Source: Desulfurivibrio sp044068625 (GTDB lineage Bacteria > Desulfobacterota > Desulfobulbia > Desulfobulbales > Desulfurivibrionaceae). From it: 64,000 bases of DNA. The position numbers and the translations under genes were made by a program. Shown piece after piece: positions 52,312-63,385 of this stretch; positions within the stretch are counted from its first letter, which is position 1, and each line of letters starts with the position of its first letter. The notes beneath the pieces are model-generated. The model was not told the origin of the DNA, made no database searches, and saw only the letters and a program-made list of their open reading frames with translations. Location of the stretch: assembly GCF_044068625.1 (NCBI RefSeq), contig NZ_JBIPKH010000002.1, positions 1 through 64,000 on the forward strand, read 5' to 3'.

Positions 52312-54111
52312 ATGGGGATGAAACAGTGGTCGTTACGGGGCAAAATCGTGCTGCTGGGGGTGGTGTTGCCCACCATTCTCATCATTGTGTTGTTTCGGCT
52401 TTATATGGCGGAGTCGCGGGAAAAGACCCTGACGGCTTTCACCGATAAGGCCCGGGCCATCTGCCTTACCGCCGAGTCCGCCCGGGAGGAGATGGAGGCC
52501 AAATGGCGCATGGGACTTTTTTCCACCGAACAGTTGCGGACCTTTGCCGCCCAGGGCCAGCAGGATAAGATTCTGGCCACCGTGCCGGTGGTTTCGGCCT
52601 GGAACGCGGCCATGCGTAAGGCGGAGGAGGGGGGTTATACCTTCCGGGTGCCCAAGTTTAACCCCCGTAATCCCCGCAATCAGCCCGACCCCCTGGAGGC
52701 CAGGGCCCTGCGGACCATGGCCGAACAGAGTCTCAACGAATACTACGAGATCGATGAGAGCACCAACTCAGTGCGCTACTTCCGGGCGGTACGGCTCACC
52801 GAAACCTGTCTGATCTGCCATGGTGATCCTGCCAACTCCACGGCTCTCTGGGGTAATGACCGGGGGATCGACCCCACCGGAGGCCGGATGGAAAACTGGA
52901 AGGTGGGTGAGCTGCATGGGGCCTTTCAGGTGATCCAATCCTTGGAAGCCGCCGATCTGCAGCTGCAGCAAGCGGTGGCTAAAGCCACCTGGATTGTGGT
53001 TGGTGGCTTGGCCCTGATGGCCCTGCTTTTTGCCACCTTGGTGTTGCGGGTGGTCTCCAATTCGGTGATTCGGCCGATCTCCAAGATCATCGAAGATCTG
53101 GCCGGCAACTCCAGCAATCTGATGGATGCCGCCACCCAAGTCTCCGCTGCCAGCCACGAGTTGGCCGATGGGGCCGGCAACCAGGCGGCCTCCCTGGAGG
53201 AGACCTCCGCCTCCCTGGAGGAGATGTCGTCGATGACCCGGCTCAATGCCGACAATGTAAAGCAGACCAGTCAGATGGCGGAAAATGCCCGCAATTCAGC
53301 GGAAACCGCCCAGCAAAGCATGGAGCGGATGGGGGAGGCGATCAGCAGCATCAAACACTCGGCCGATGAAACGGCGGTGATCATGAAGACCATCGACCAG
53401 ATCGCCTTCCAGACCAATCTGCTGGCCTTGAACGCGGCGGTGGAGGCGGCCCGGGCCGGTGAGGCGGGAGCCGGTTTCGCGGTGGTGGCCGACGAGGTGC
53501 GAGCATTGGCCCAGCGCAGTAGCGAGGCGGCCCGCAATACCGCTCAGCTCATCGAGCAGTCGCAGAAAAATGCCGACAACGGGGTGGCGGCGGCGGCCCA
53601 GGTCAAGGAGATCCTGATCAAGATCGTGGAGGGGGTCAACAAGGTCAGCCAGCTGGCCAAGGAGATCGCGGTGGCCAGCGATGAGCAGGCCCAGGGGGTT
53701 AACCAGATCAACCTCGCCGTCTCCCAGGTGGATCAGGTGACCCAGAGCAACGCGGCCATCTCCGAGGAGGCCGCCTCGGCCAGCGAGGAGCTTTCCGGCC
53801 AGGCCACCGAGATCAACACCCTGATCCGGGAGCTGGCTGGAATTGTCGGGGCGTCCTTGCCCCGCCGGAGCCTGGAAGATCACAGATCCGGTCGTCCCCT
53901 CGCCCCCCGTGGCAAGGGTGGCTCCAAGTCCATGAAGGCGTTGCCCTCGGGCGCCGATGATGGTAAAGAAAAGTCCGCCGCCCCCAAATCGGCCCGTGCC
54001 GGGAGCCGGGTGGCCCCTCCCGTGGCAGCCGGCGGCGCTGCCACCGTGGAAAAGGGAAGGCGGGCAGAGAAGGTGATCCCCTTCGACGAAGACGACTTTG
54101 AAGATTTTTAG
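52312..54111 (+). CDS. Methyl-accepting chemotaxis protein with haem-binding Tll0287/DUF3365 domain
   Basis: A 599-residue chemoreceptor. A helix at about 12-31 precedes a periplasmic DUF3365-type domain (about 35-215) with CLICH at 166-170, a c-type haem site, and a second helix at about 226-247. The cytoplasmic coiled coil has the hairpin tip QIAFQTNLLALNAAVEAARA and RALAQRSSEAARNTA. The last 85 residues are a low-complexity Ser/Gly/Lys tail ending in an acidic DEDDFEDF. ATG 52312 is chosen over TTG 52303. The same sensor type is present in the histidine kinase at 7657-9726, so redox or small-ligand sensing is expected. Confidence 0.9.
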   Translation: MGMKQWSLRGKIVLLGVVLPTILIIVLFRLYMAESREKTLTAFTDKARAICLTAESAREEMEAKWRMGLFSTEQLRTFAAQGQQDKILATVPVVSAWNAAMRKAEEGGYTFRVPKFNPRNPRNQPDPLEARALRTMAEQSLNEYYEIDESTNSVRYFRAVRLTETCLICHGDPANSTALWGNDRGIDPTGGRMENWKVGELHGAFQVIQSLEAADLQLQQAVAKATWIVVGGLALMALLFATLVLRVVSNSVIRPISKIIEDLAGNSSNLMDAATQVSAASHELADGAGNQAASLEETSASLEEMSSMTRLNADNVKQTSQMAENARNSAETAQQSMERMGEAISSIKHSADETAVIMKTIDQIAFQTNLLALNAAVEAARAGEAGAGFAVVADEVRALAQRSSEAARNTAQLIEQSQKNADNGVAAAAQVKEILIKIVEGVNKVSQLAKEIAVASDEQAQGVNQINLAVSQVDQVTQSNAAISEEAASASEELSGQATEINTLIRELAGIVGASLPRRSLEDHRSGRPLAPRGKGGSKSMKALPSGADDGKEKSAAPKSARAGSRVAPPVAAGGAATVEKGRRAEKVIPFDEDDFEDF

Positions 54112-54123
54112 GAGGCTCAATCC

Positions 54124-55470
54124 ATGCGGCAGAAGCAGATCGATCTCCCAGCCGACCGTCGGATCAAGCGGTGGTACAACGTAATCGCCGATATCCCCAA
54201 CGGGGTGGCACCACCCCTGGATCCGGCCACCGGCCAGCCCATCGGCCCCGACAAGATGGGGGCGATTTTCCCCATGGGCCTGCTGGAGCAGGAGATGAGC
54301 GGCGAGCGCTGGATCGACATCCCCGAACCGGTTCTCGATATCTGGCAGATCTGGCGGCCTTCTCCCTTGATTCGGGCCACTTTTCTGGAGGACGCCCTCA
54401 AGACCAAAAGCAAGATCTACTACAAGTATGAAGGGGTTTCACCCTCGGGCAGCCACAAGACCAACAGTGCCGTGGCCCAGGCCTATTTCAACCAGCGGGA
54501 AGGGGTCAAGAGGCTGGCCACCGAAACCGGGGCCGGGCAGTGGGGGTGCGCTCTCTCCTTTGCCGCCCAGAAGTTCGGACTGGAGTGCAAGGTTTATATG
54601 GTGCGGGTCTCCTACGATCAGAAACCGTACCGCAAGGTGATGATGAACACCTACGGGGCCGAGATCGTTCCCAGCCCCAGCCCCGACACCCCCACCGGTC
54701 GGGCGATTCTGGCCAAAGACCCCGATACCCATGGTTCCCTGGGAATTGCCATCAGCGAGGCTTTGGAGGACGCGGTTTCCCGGGATGACACCAAGTACGC
54801 CCTGGGTTCGGTCCTCAACCATGTCTGTCTCCACCAGACGGTAATCGGGTTGGAGGCCAAGGAGCAGCTGGCCATGGTGGGCGATTATCCCGACGTGGTG
54901 ATCGGCTGTTGTGGGGGCGGGTCCAACTTTGCCGGCCTGGCTTCCCCCTTTCTGCCGGACAAGCTGGCCGGCCGGAAGATCCGCCTGCTGGGGGTGGAGC
55001 CCACCTCCTGCCCGACCTTGACCAAGGGCAGCTTCGCCTACGATTTCGGCGATGTTTCCCAGCGCACCCCTCTGCTTTACATGTACACCCTGGGCCACGA
55101 TTTCATGCCGCCGGGGATCCACGCCGGTGGTTTGCGCTACCACGGCATGGCGCCGGTGATCAGCGCCCTGATGCGGGAAAATCTGATGGAGGCCACCGCC
55201 CTTCACCAGTTGGAGTGCTTCGAAGCCGGCACCCTCTTTGCCCGTACCGAGGGAATTATTCCCGCCCCGGAATCATGCCACGCCGTCCGGGCGGCGATCA
55301 TCGAGGCAACCCGCGAACCGGACAAACCCCAGACCATTCTCTTTAATCTCTCCGGCCATGGCTTGCTTGATCTGGCCAGCTATGAGAAATTTTTCGCCGG
55401 GGAGTTGCAGAATTACGCCCTGCCCGACGAGGCGATTGCCGAAGCGACCCGCAATCTGCCCAAACTGTAA
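54124..55470 (+). CDS. trpB2: Tryptophan synthase beta chain, TrpB2 type
   Basis: A 448-residue PLP enzyme. It is about 50 residues longer than E. coli TrpB and starts with the TrpB2-type leader RRIKRWYNVIADIPN. The PLP lysine is in SPSGSHKTNSA, and the phosphate-binding glycine loop is CCGGGSNFAGL. The TrpB2 group makes tryptophan from indole and serine without strict need for TrpA. No trpA is adjacent. leuC follows after 20 bp, so these amino-acid genes are likely one transcript. The ATG has AGGAGGCTCAATCC upstream. Confidence 0.93.
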   Translation: MRQKQIDLPADRRIKRWYNVIADIPNGVAPPLDPATGQPIGPDKMGAIFPMGLLEQEMSGERWIDIPEPVLDIWQIWRPSPLIRATFLEDALKTKSKIYYKYEGVSPSGSHKTNSAVAQAYFNQREGVKRLATETGAGQWGCALSFAAQKFGLECKVYMVRVSYDQKPYRKVMMNTYGAEIVPSPSPDTPTGRAILAKDPDTHGSLGIAISEALEDAVSRDDTKYALGSVLNHVCLHQTVIGLEAKEQLAMVGDYPDVVIGCCGGGSNFAGLASPFLPDKLAGRKIRLLGVEPTSCPTLTKGSFAYDFGDVSQRTPLLYMYTLGHDFMPPGIHAGGLRYHGMAPVISALMRENLMEATALHQLECFEAGTLFARTEGIIPAPESCHAVRAAIIEATREPDKPQTILFNLSGHGLLDLASYEKFFAGELQNYALPDEAIAEATRNLPKL

Positions 55471-55490
55471 TTTTTTTTTTGGAGAAACCG

Positions 55491-56789
<1,299 letters not shown>

Positions 56790-56790
56790 G

Positions 56791-57306
56791 ATGAGAGAAT
56801 TTGGAGGCCAGGCCCTGTTCCTGGATCGCAGCGATATCAACACCGACGAGATCATTCCGGCCAAGTATCTCACCGAGATCACCAAGATGGCCCTCCAGCC
56901 CTACGTCCTGGAAGACCTGAAACTGGGGGGCTTTGATCCCCAACGTGATCTGGCCGGCAAGAACGTCATTGTCAGCCGGGCCAATTTCGGCTGTGGTTCC
57001 TCCCGGGAACACGCGGTCTGGGTTTTTGAGGTCAACGAAATCAACACGGTGATCGCCGCCAGCTTCGCCCGGATCTTCCGCCAGAATATGTTCAACTGCG
57101 GGTTGCTGGCCATCGAGTTGCCCCCAGCCGATCTCGATACCCTGTTCAATCTGGGGGGCGAGGTGCAAATCGAGGTTGACCTGGCGGCGGGCAAGCTGCG
57201 GGCCAGGGGCGAGCGGGAGGCCGAATTTCCCTTCACCATCAACGAGTTTGACCGGCGGCTGGTGGAGGCCGGCGGCTGGTTGAATTACGCCGATCAGCAT
57301 TATTGA
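56791..57306 (+). CDS. leuD: 3-isopropylmalate dehydratase small subunit
   Basis: A 171-residue swivel-domain partner of LeuC. The landmark DINTDEIIPAKYL and the substrate-binding RANFGCGSSREHAVW are present. The length fits the LeuD2 group paired with HacA-type large subunits. Its final TGA overlaps the TTG start of the next gene, indicating translational coupling with rlmD. Confidence 0.95.
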   Translation: MREFGGQALFLDRSDINTDEIIPAKYLTEITKMALQPYVLEDLKLGGFDPQRDLAGKNVIVSRANFGCGSSREHAVWVFEVNEINTVIAASFARIFRQNMFNCGLLAIELPPADLDTLFNLGGEVQIEVDLAAGKLRARGEREAEFPFTINEFDRRLVEAGGWLNYADQHY

Positions 57307-58640
57307 AACTCCGCGTCGAAAAGGTGGTGGCCGGCGGCCTGGGTCTGGGCCGCCGGGAGGATGGCTGCACGGTCCTGGTGCCGGGGGTGCTGCCCGGCGA
57401 ACTGGTGCGGGTCAAGGTGCGGCGCAGCCACCGCAGCTACCAGGAGGCCAGTCTGGTGGAGTTGCTGGAGCCCAGCCCCCAGCGCCGCTTGCCCCCCTGT
57501 CCATGGTATGAGCGTTGCGGCGGTTGCGACCTGCAACACGCCAACTATCCCAGCCAACTGGAGTTAAAGCAGCAGATCTTGCGGGAACTGCTGCAGCGCC
57601 ACGGCCTGGACGCCCAGGTGGAGCCGGTTTTAGCTCCCCCGCTGGCCTCGGAGCAGGAGTTTAACTATCGCCAGCGAATCAGGCTCCAGGTGGCCGAGGG
57701 CCGCCTGGGCTTTTTTCAGGCCGGCAGTCATCGGTTCACCGAGGTGGAGCAATGTCTCTTGGCCCGCCCGGCCATCAACCAGGTCTGGCGGCAACTGCCG
57801 GCCAGCTCTTCCTGGCGACGGCTGGCGGACCAGTGCCAGGCCCTGGAGTTCAGCCTGGATCCGCAAAGCGGGCAGGTGGTCCTGCTGCTTCACCACCGGC
57901 GCCGGCCCCGGCCGGCGGAGAGAGAGGCCGCCTGGCAGCTTTGCCGGGAGCTGGCGCAACTGAAAGGGATCGCTTTTCTGCCGGTTGGGCATCAGGCCGG
58001 CCCTTTTATCGACCGGCAATCGGGGGCCCGGGGGCGTGATGGAAGCGAGCAACTGCGGCTCCACTTTCTTTTCCCCGCCGCCATAGCCGGCCGCTCCCTG
58101 GAATTGACCGTGGAGCCCACCGCTTTTTGTCAGGTCAACGAGGGGCAGAACCGGCGGTTGCTGGCCCGCCTGCTTGAGCTGCTCCAGCCGGCGGGCGACG
58201 AGGTCCTGGCTGATCTCCATTGCGGCATGGGCAACTTCTCCCTGCCTCTGGCCCTGGGTTGTGGCCGGGTGTACGGGGTGGATATCCAGGCCGCCGCCAT
58301 TCGTGGAGCCATACGCAACGCCCAGGCCAACGGCATTGAAAACTGCCGATTCAACCGGGCCGGGGCCCAGGAGGGCCTGGCCGCCCTTTATGCCGCCGGG
58401 GTTAATCCCGATATCTTGCTGCTTGATCCCCCCCGGGGAGGTTGCCTGGAGCTGGTTCGCGCAGTTGGGGACCCCCGGCCCTCCCGCATCATCATGATCT
58501 CCTGCGATCCGGCCACCATGGTTCGTGATCTGGCGGTTCTAGGCCAAAAAGGGTACCGGGTGGCGGGCATGCAACTGATCGATATGTTCCCCCAGACCCA
58601 CCATTTGGAGACCATCACCCTGTTGCGCCATTCCGGTTGA
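57303..58640 (+). CDS. rlmD: 23S rRNA (uracil-5-)-methyltransferase RlmD
   Basis: A 445-residue RNA methyltransferase. An N-terminal TRAM domain (about 1-55) is followed by the 4Fe-4S site PCPWYERCGGCDLQH (three Cys) with a fourth Cys in VEQCLLA. The catalytic domain has DLHCGMGNFSLPLA (SAM motif), LLDPPRGG and the nucleophile Cys in ISCDPATMVRDL. The family methylates U1939 of 23S rRNA. The TTG start overlaps the leuD stop, so translation is probably coupled; no other start is as well placed. Confidence 0.9.
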   Translation: MKLRVEKVVAGGLGLGRREDGCTVLVPGVLPGELVRVKVRRSHRSYQEASLVELLEPSPQRRLPPCPWYERCGGCDLQHANYPSQLELKQQILRELLQRHGLDAQVEPVLAPPLASEQEFNYRQRIRLQVAEGRLGFFQAGSHRFTEVEQCLLARPAINQVWRQLPASSSWRRLADQCQALEFSLDPQSGQVVLLLHHRRRPRPAEREAAWQLCRELAQLKGIAFLPVGHQAGPFIDRQSGARGRDGSEQLRLHFLFPAAIAGRSLELTVEPTAFCQVNEGQNRRLLARLLELLQPAGDEVLADLHCGMGNFSLPLALGCGRVYGVDIQAAAIRGAIRNAQANGIENCRFNRAGAQEGLAALYAAGVNPDILLLDPPRGGCLELVRAVGDPRPSRIIMISCDPATMVRDLAVLGQKGYRVAGMQLIDMFPQTHHLETITLLRHSG

Positions 58641-58648
58641 GTGAATTT

Positions 58649-59845
58649 TCAGCGGGTCTGGGCTTGCCGATAGTGCTTCTCCAGCAACTCCAAGGCCCGG
58701 TCCCGCCGGTTGGCGCTCTGGTTGAGGATCAGGACAAAGGGGTCCAGGGTGCCGCCGTTGTTGAAATAACCGGCATAGGCATAGACTCCGGTCAAGGTCC
58801 CCGATTTGAGGAGACGCCCCTGGTCGGCGGGCAGCAGTTGGGCGTAAGGTCTGAATAGTTCCAGCAAGCGGAGCAGGGCCGAAGGAGTGATCCGGTTGCC
58901 CCGGCTCAGTCCGGATCCTTCTTCCACCAGGAAGCTTCCCTCCTTGAGCCCCATCTCCTCCAGGTGGAGCCGCAGACTCTCCCGTCCTTTCTCCCAGGTG
59001 GCCGGCTCGCCGAAGGTGGCGGCGCCACTGGCCAGGAGCAGTTGGTTGGCGATGAAATTGTTGGAGTAGAGCAGCATCGCCGCCACCGCTTCGCTGAGCG
59101 GCCGGGAGGAGAGATGGCGGTAAACCGGTTGCCCTCCGGCGGGCACCGTTCCCGCCCGAATGGTACCGTTCACCTTTACCCCCTGTCGCCGGAGCATCTC
59201 CGCAAACAGTTCTCCCCCGTAAGCCAGGCTGTGTTGCCGCTGCTGGGAGAGGTTGATCCGGTGGGTGCCGGGGGCCAACCCCCCGGCCTTGGCTTTCATC
59301 ACCGGCAGGGTGGGGGTCTGTTCCTCGGCGGAGCTGACCATGCCCTGGAGATCCACCGTGATGTTGATGGTGTTGAAGTTGACCACCAGGGCGCCGTTGG
59401 CGGCATCGTAGGAGCGCAGGGATACTCCGGCTCCGTTCGGGGTTGCCCGCTCCAGTTGAAAAAAGGAATCGTCGAGGACAATATCGCCGATCTCCTTTAC
59501 CCCCAGGCCGGTCAGGCGGGTGGCGATCAGGGCCACCTCTTCCGAGACCAACAGGGGGTCACCGAAGCCCCGGATGTAGAGATCGCCCATGCCCAGATGG
59601 AAGTGGGTTGCGAAACGGTAATCGGGTCCCAGCCGTTCCAGGGCCAGCAGGGCGGTGGCGATCTTCCAGGTGCTGGCCGGCACCAGCAACCGTTCCGGAT
59701 TACGGGCCGCCACGATTCCCCCCCCCCTGGTCACCAGATAGCCGCCATCCTCAAAGATCGAAGCCGGCAGCACCGCCGCGGCCAATGACGAAGGGAAAAT
59801 GGCGAGGAGACAAAACCATGGGTAAAGGATAAACTTGAAAATCAT
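58649..59845 (-). CDS. dacB: D-alanyl-D-alanine carboxypeptidase/endopeptidase (PBP4, DacB)
   Basis: A 398-residue penicillin-binding protein with a signal peptide (about 1-23). The serine site SxxK is PASTWK (S58, K61), the second motif is YSNNF and the third is KSGTLTG, all in order. Length is below E. coli PBP4 (477 residues), with reduced insertion domains. Class C PBPs remove terminal D-alanine or cut cross-links in periplasmic peptidoglycan. It is convergent with rlmD (8-bp gap) and divergent from rubrerythrin. Confidence 0.92.
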   Translation of the reverse strand: MIFKFILYPWFCLLAIFPSSLAAAVLPASIFEDGGYLVTRGGGIVAARNPERLLVPASTWKIATALLALERLGPDYRFATHFHLGMGDLYIRGFGDPLLVSEEVALIATRLTGLGVKEIGDIVLDDSFFQLERATPNGAGVSLRSYDAANGALVVNFNTINITVDLQGMVSSAEEQTPTLPVMKAKAGGLAPGTHRINLSQQRQHSLAYGGELFAEMLRRQGVKVNGTIRAGTVPAGGQPVYRHLSSRPLSEAVAAMLLYSNNFIANQLLLASGAATFGEPATWEKGRESLRLHLEEMGLKEGSFLVEEGSGLSRGNRITPSALLRLLELFRPYAQLLPADQGRLLKSGTLTGVYAYAGYFNNGGTLDPFVLILNQSANRRDRALELLEKHYRQAQTR

Positions 59846-59971
59846 GGCGCTGGAACCTGTAAAATCGTTTTTCCTGCTTCTGCTTGCAATTCCGATCGAT
59901 AATAACTATTTTAGCGGACTGCCTTCACAAGCTTAATCATAATTATTGATTCAGACCAGGAGATTTACGCC

Positions 59972-60469
59972 ATGAGCAAGACCGAAGAGAATCTGTGGGC
60001 TGCCTTTGCCGGGGAATCCCAGGCCAATCGTAAATACCTGGCTTTTGCCAAAAAAGCCGACAAAGACGGCTATCCCCAGGTGGCCAGGCTCTTCCGGGCC
60101 GCCGCCCATGCCGAAACCATCCATGCCCACGCCCATCTGCGGGCACTGAAGGCGATCGGGGACACCAAAGATAACCTGCGGGTGGCCATGGAAGGGGAGT
60201 TGCATGAGTTTGAGGTGATGTACCCCCCCATGATCGAGGTCGCCAAGGCCGAGGGCAACAAGGCGGCGGAGATGTCGTTCACCCACGCCAACAAGGTGGA
60301 GAAAACCCACGCCGAACTGTATCGCCAGGCCATGGAAAATCTGGACAATCTGCCCGAGGCCGACTATTACGTCTGCGAAGTTTGCGGCCATACCGAAGCC
60401 GGTTCGGCCCCGCCGGAAAAGTGCCTGGTCTGCGGCGCCAACAGCCGGGCCTTCACCAAAATCGATTAA
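59972..60469 (+). CDS. rbr: Rubrerythrin
   Basis: A 165-residue peroxide-reducing protein of anaerobes. The di-iron four-helix domain has E in FAGESQANRKY, EXXH in HAETIHAHAH and E in ELHEFEVMY, and the C-terminal rubredoxin-like domain has CEVCG and CLVCG. It protects against hydrogen peroxide and oxygen in the cytoplasm. The ATG has AGGAG upstream. A 17-bp AT-rich palindrome AATCATAATTATTGATT (59935-59951) lies just upstream and may be a regulator site of the Fur/PerR sort (weak match). Confidence 0.95.
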   Translation: MSKTEENLWAAFAGESQANRKYLAFAKKADKDGYPQVARLFRAAAHAETIHAHAHLRALKAIGDTKDNLRVAMEGELHEFEVMYPPMIEVAKAEGNKAAEMSFTHANKVEKTHAELYRQAMENLDNLPEADYYVCEVCGHTEAGSAPPEKCLVCGANSRAFTKID

Positions 60470-60503
60470 GCTACCCGTAACCGTTGAGTTGAGGAAACCC
60501 CAT

Positions 60504-61439
60504 ATGCAGAAAATTATCCGGATCGGCACCCGCGCCAGCCTGTTGGCCCTGGCCCAGTCCAATTGGATCAAGGGCCGGATCGAGGCCGAATACCCCCAGT
60601 GCAGCGTGGAGCTGGTCAAGATCATCACCAAGGGGGATAAGATCGTCGATGTTCCCCTGGCCATGGTGGGCGGCAAGGGGCTGTTCGTCAAGGAGATCGA
60701 GGAGGCGATGTTGCGCCACGAGGTGGATATCGCCGTCCACAGCATGAAGGATGTGCCGGCCGAACTGCCGGAGGGGCTGCATATCGGGATTATCACCCAG
60801 CGGGAGAACCCCCACGACGCCTTTATCTCCAACCGTTACCAGACCCTGGCCGAGATGCCGGCCGGAGCCACCATCGGCACCAGCAGTCTGCGGCGCAAGG
60901 CCCAACTGGCCCACCTGCGTCCCGACCTTAAGATCGAGGATCTGCGGGGCAATCTGGACACCCGGCTGCGCAAGCTCGATGAGGGCAGTTATGACGCGAT
61001 CATTCTGGCCGCCGCCGGGTTGAACCGGTTAAAGCTCTCCCAGCGGGCCACCTTCTGCTTTAAGGCCGACGAGATGCTGCCGGCGGTGGCCCAAGGGGCG
61101 GTGGGTATCGAGCTGCGGGAGGCCGATGGCGAGCTGCTGCAAATGCTCTCCTTCATGGATCATCGGGAAACCATGTTGGCGGTGCGGGCGGAACGCACCT
61201 ATCTCAAGCGTCTGGAGGGTGGATGCCAGGTGCCTTTGGCCGGTTTCGCCACCTTAAGTGGCGAAACCCTGACCATGACCGGTCTGGTCGCCCCCCTGGA
61301 CGGCAGTCGCCTGCTCAAGGTGGAAAAAAGCGGCCCGGCCACCGACGCCGCCGCCATTGGTCTGGCCGTGGCCGAGGAACTGCTGGCCGCCGGCGGCCGG
61401 GAGATCCTGGAAGCGGTTTATGGCTCCAGCCTTGAGTAA
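60504..61439 (+). CDS. hemC: Hydroxymethylbilane synthase
   Basis: A 311-residue tetrapyrrole enzyme joining four porphobilinogens into hydroxymethylbilane. It begins IRIGTRASLLALAQS, has KDVPAELPEGL, and the dipyrromethane cofactor cysteine lies in LEGGCQVPLA. The start at 60504 is chosen because MQKIIRIGTR is the canonical beginning. It precedes the CobA-HemD fusion by 4 bp, giving three consecutive steps toward uroporphyrinogen III and precorrin-2. Confidence 0.96.
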   Translation: MQKIIRIGTRASLLALAQSNWIKGRIEAEYPQCSVELVKIITKGDKIVDVPLAMVGGKGLFVKEIEEAMLRHEVDIAVHSMKDVPAELPEGLHIGIITQRENPHDAFISNRYQTLAEMPAGATIGTSSLRRKAQLAHLRPDLKIEDLRGNLDTRLRKLDEGSYDAIILAAAGLNRLKLSQRATFCFKADEMLPAVAQGAVGIELREADGELLQMLSFMDHRETMLAVRAERTYLKRLEGGCQVPLAGFATLSGETLTMTGLVAPLDGSRLLKVEKSGPATDAAAIGLAVAEELLAAGGREILEAVYGSSLE

Positions 61440-61443
61440 GACC

Positions 61444-62985
61444 ATGGAAAAGCCGAAAGGAAAAGTTTACCTGATCGGGGCCGGGCCCGGCGACCCCGAG
61501 CTGATCACCGTCAAGGGGCGGCGTCTGCTGGGGCGGGCCCAGGTGGTGGTTTATGACTACCTGGCCAACAAGAAGCTGCTGGCCCATGTTCCGGAATCGG
61601 CTGAGCTGATCTATGCCGGCAAGAAGGGGGGCAGCCAGCATACCCACAGCCAGACCGAGATCAACCAGATGCTGGTGGACCACGCCCTGGCCGGCAAGAT
61701 CGTGGTCCGGCTCAAGGGGGGGGACCCCTTTATCTTTGGCCGGGGTGGCGAGGAGATCGAGGAGCTGGCCAGCTATGGCGTCGCCTTCGAGGTGGTGCCC
61801 GGGGTTACCTCCGCCACCGCCGCCGCCACCTACGCCGGGGTGCCCATCACCCACCGCCGTTTTACCTCTTCGGTGGCCTTCGTCACCGGCCATGAGGATC
61901 CGGACAAGAAAGAGAGCCGGATCGCCTGGGACAAGTTGGCCACCGGGGTGGGCACCATTGTTTTTTATATGGGGATCAAAAACTTGCCCCATATCGCCGA
62001 AAACCTGATCCTTAACGGTCGCGACCCTCAAACGCCGGTGGCGGTGGTTCGTTGGGCATCCACCCCCCAGCAGCGTTCGGTGGTGGGTACCCTGGCCGAT
62101 ATCGCCGAGGTGGTCAAGGAGGCTGGTATTACCCCCCCGGCCCTGGTGGTGGTGGGGGAGGTGGTCGGCCTGCGGGACGTGATCAACTGGTACGAGCAAC
62201 GGCCCCTGTTCAGCAAAAGAGTTCTGGTGACCCGCAGTCGTGACCAGGCCAGCGAACTGGTGGAACAGTTGGAGGATCTGGGGGCTTCCTGTCTGGAAGG
62301 GGCGACCATCGCCCTGGCCGAGCCCGAGTCCTGGCAGCCCCTGGACCGGGCCCTGGCGGAGATCGCCACTTATCAGTGGCTGCTTTTTACCAGCCCCAAC
62401 GCGATCCGCTTTTTCTTCAAGCGTCTGGCCGATCTCGGCCTGGACAGTCGCAGTCTCAAGGGACCGAAGATCGCGGTGGTGGGTACCGCCACCGCTGAAA
62501 GCCTCATGGCCCACGGCGTTCGGGCCGATCTGCTGCCCGATCAATTTACCGCCGAGGGGCTCACCGCCGCCTTGCTGGCCCAGGGGGTGGCCGGGCAAAA
62601 GATCCTGCTGCCCCGGGCCCTCAAGGCTCGGGACCTTTTACCCGCAAGCCTGGGACAGGCCGGGGCCACGGTGGAGATCGTGCCGGTTTACCGCAATGTC
62701 CGTCCCCCCATGGAGGCGGAAATTCGCCAGGCCCTGGAGCGGCGTGAGATCGATCTGATCACCTTTACCAGCTCCTCCACGGTGACTAACTTTATCGAGT
62801 TGCTGGGCCTGGGTGAAGCGGAATTGCATGGGTTGCTGGCCGGAGTCAAGATCGCGGCCATCGGCCCGATCACCGCCGCCACCGCCGCCCAAGCGGGACT
62901 GGTCGTGGATATTCAGCCGGAGATTCATACCATTCCGGCCCTGGTCGCGGCCATCGCCGAATATTTTGCCCGGCCGGCCCCCTAA
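61444..62985 (+). CDS. cobA-hemD: Fused uroporphyrinogen-III C-methyltransferase/synthase
   Basis: A 513-residue fusion. Residues 1-245 are CobA (SAM uroporphyrinogen III methyltransferase): GAGPGDPELIT, VRLKGGDPFIFGRGGEE and FEVVPGVTSATAA. Residues about 255-513 are HemD: RVLVTRSRDQASEL and TFTSSSTVTNF. One protein thus closes the ring and methylates it, feeding siroheme, vitamin B12 and the siroheme-dependent haem route of anaerobes. Similar fusions occur in Firmicutes and Desulfobacterota. A longer in-frame start exists upstream but would overlap hemC. Confidence 0.94.
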   Translation: MEKPKGKVYLIGAGPGDPELITVKGRRLLGRAQVVVYDYLANKKLLAHVPESAELIYAGKKGGSQHTHSQTEINQMLVDHALAGKIVVRLKGGDPFIFGRGGEEIEELASYGVAFEVVPGVTSATAAATYAGVPITHRRFTSSVAFVTGHEDPDKKESRIAWDKLATGVGTIVFYMGIKNLPHIAENLILNGRDPQTPVAVVRWASTPQQRSVVGTLADIAEVVKEAGITPPALVVVGEVVGLRDVINWYEQRPLFSKRVLVTRSRDQASELVEQLEDLGASCLEGATIALAEPESWQPLDRALAEIATYQWLLFTSPNAIRFFFKRLADLGLDSRSLKGPKIAVVGTATAESLMAHGVRADLLPDQFTAEGLTAALLAQGVAGQKILLPRALKARDLLPASLGQAGATVEIVPVYRNVRPPMEAEIRQALERREIDLITFTSSSTVTNFIELLGLGEAELHGLLAGVKIAAIGPITAATAAQAGLVVDIQPEIHTIPALVAAIAEYFARPAP

Positions 62986-63056
62986 GCTTGATTCAAGTCA
63001 AGGCGGCTGGCCGGGGGCAGGTGTTATCGTGGAAAAAAATCCAAGGAGGTAACACC

Positions 63057-63374
63057 ATGAAAAAGGTCTCGTTGAACGAAAGCAACCAGTACGACGACAA
63101 GAGTTTCAAACGGTTCCTGCTCCATGATTCCCCCTATTTCCGGGTTCTGAACTTCAACCTCAAGGCCGGCCAGGTTTTTCCGGTCCACTCCCATCCCGCC
63201 GAAGGGCAGCTCACCATCCAGGTGGTTGCCGGCAGCGGTGAATTCCTCGGGGCCGACGCCACCAGCATGCCGGCTGAGTCCGGCGACATCCTGGTCAGCG
63301 AGATCAGCGAGCCCCACGGGGTCAAGGCCACCACCGATATGCGGATTCTGGTGACCATCGCCCCGCCATTCTAA
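63057..63374 (+). CDS. Cupin-domain protein
   Basis: A 105-residue small cupin. The metal ligands are in HSHPAEGQLTIQVVAGSGEF (two His and Glu), with a later His in ISEPHGVKAT. Small cupins bind a metal and can act as enzymes or ligand sensors; the substrate is unknown. It has a strong AAGGAGG site and stands 11 bp ahead of selO. Confidence 0.85.
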   Translation: MKKVSLNESNQYDDKSFKRFLLHDSPYFRVLNFNLKAGQVFPVHSHPAEGQLTIQVVAGSGEFLGADATSMPAESGDILVSEISEPHGVKATTDMRILVTIAPPF

Positions 63375-63385
63375 GGATTCCAGTG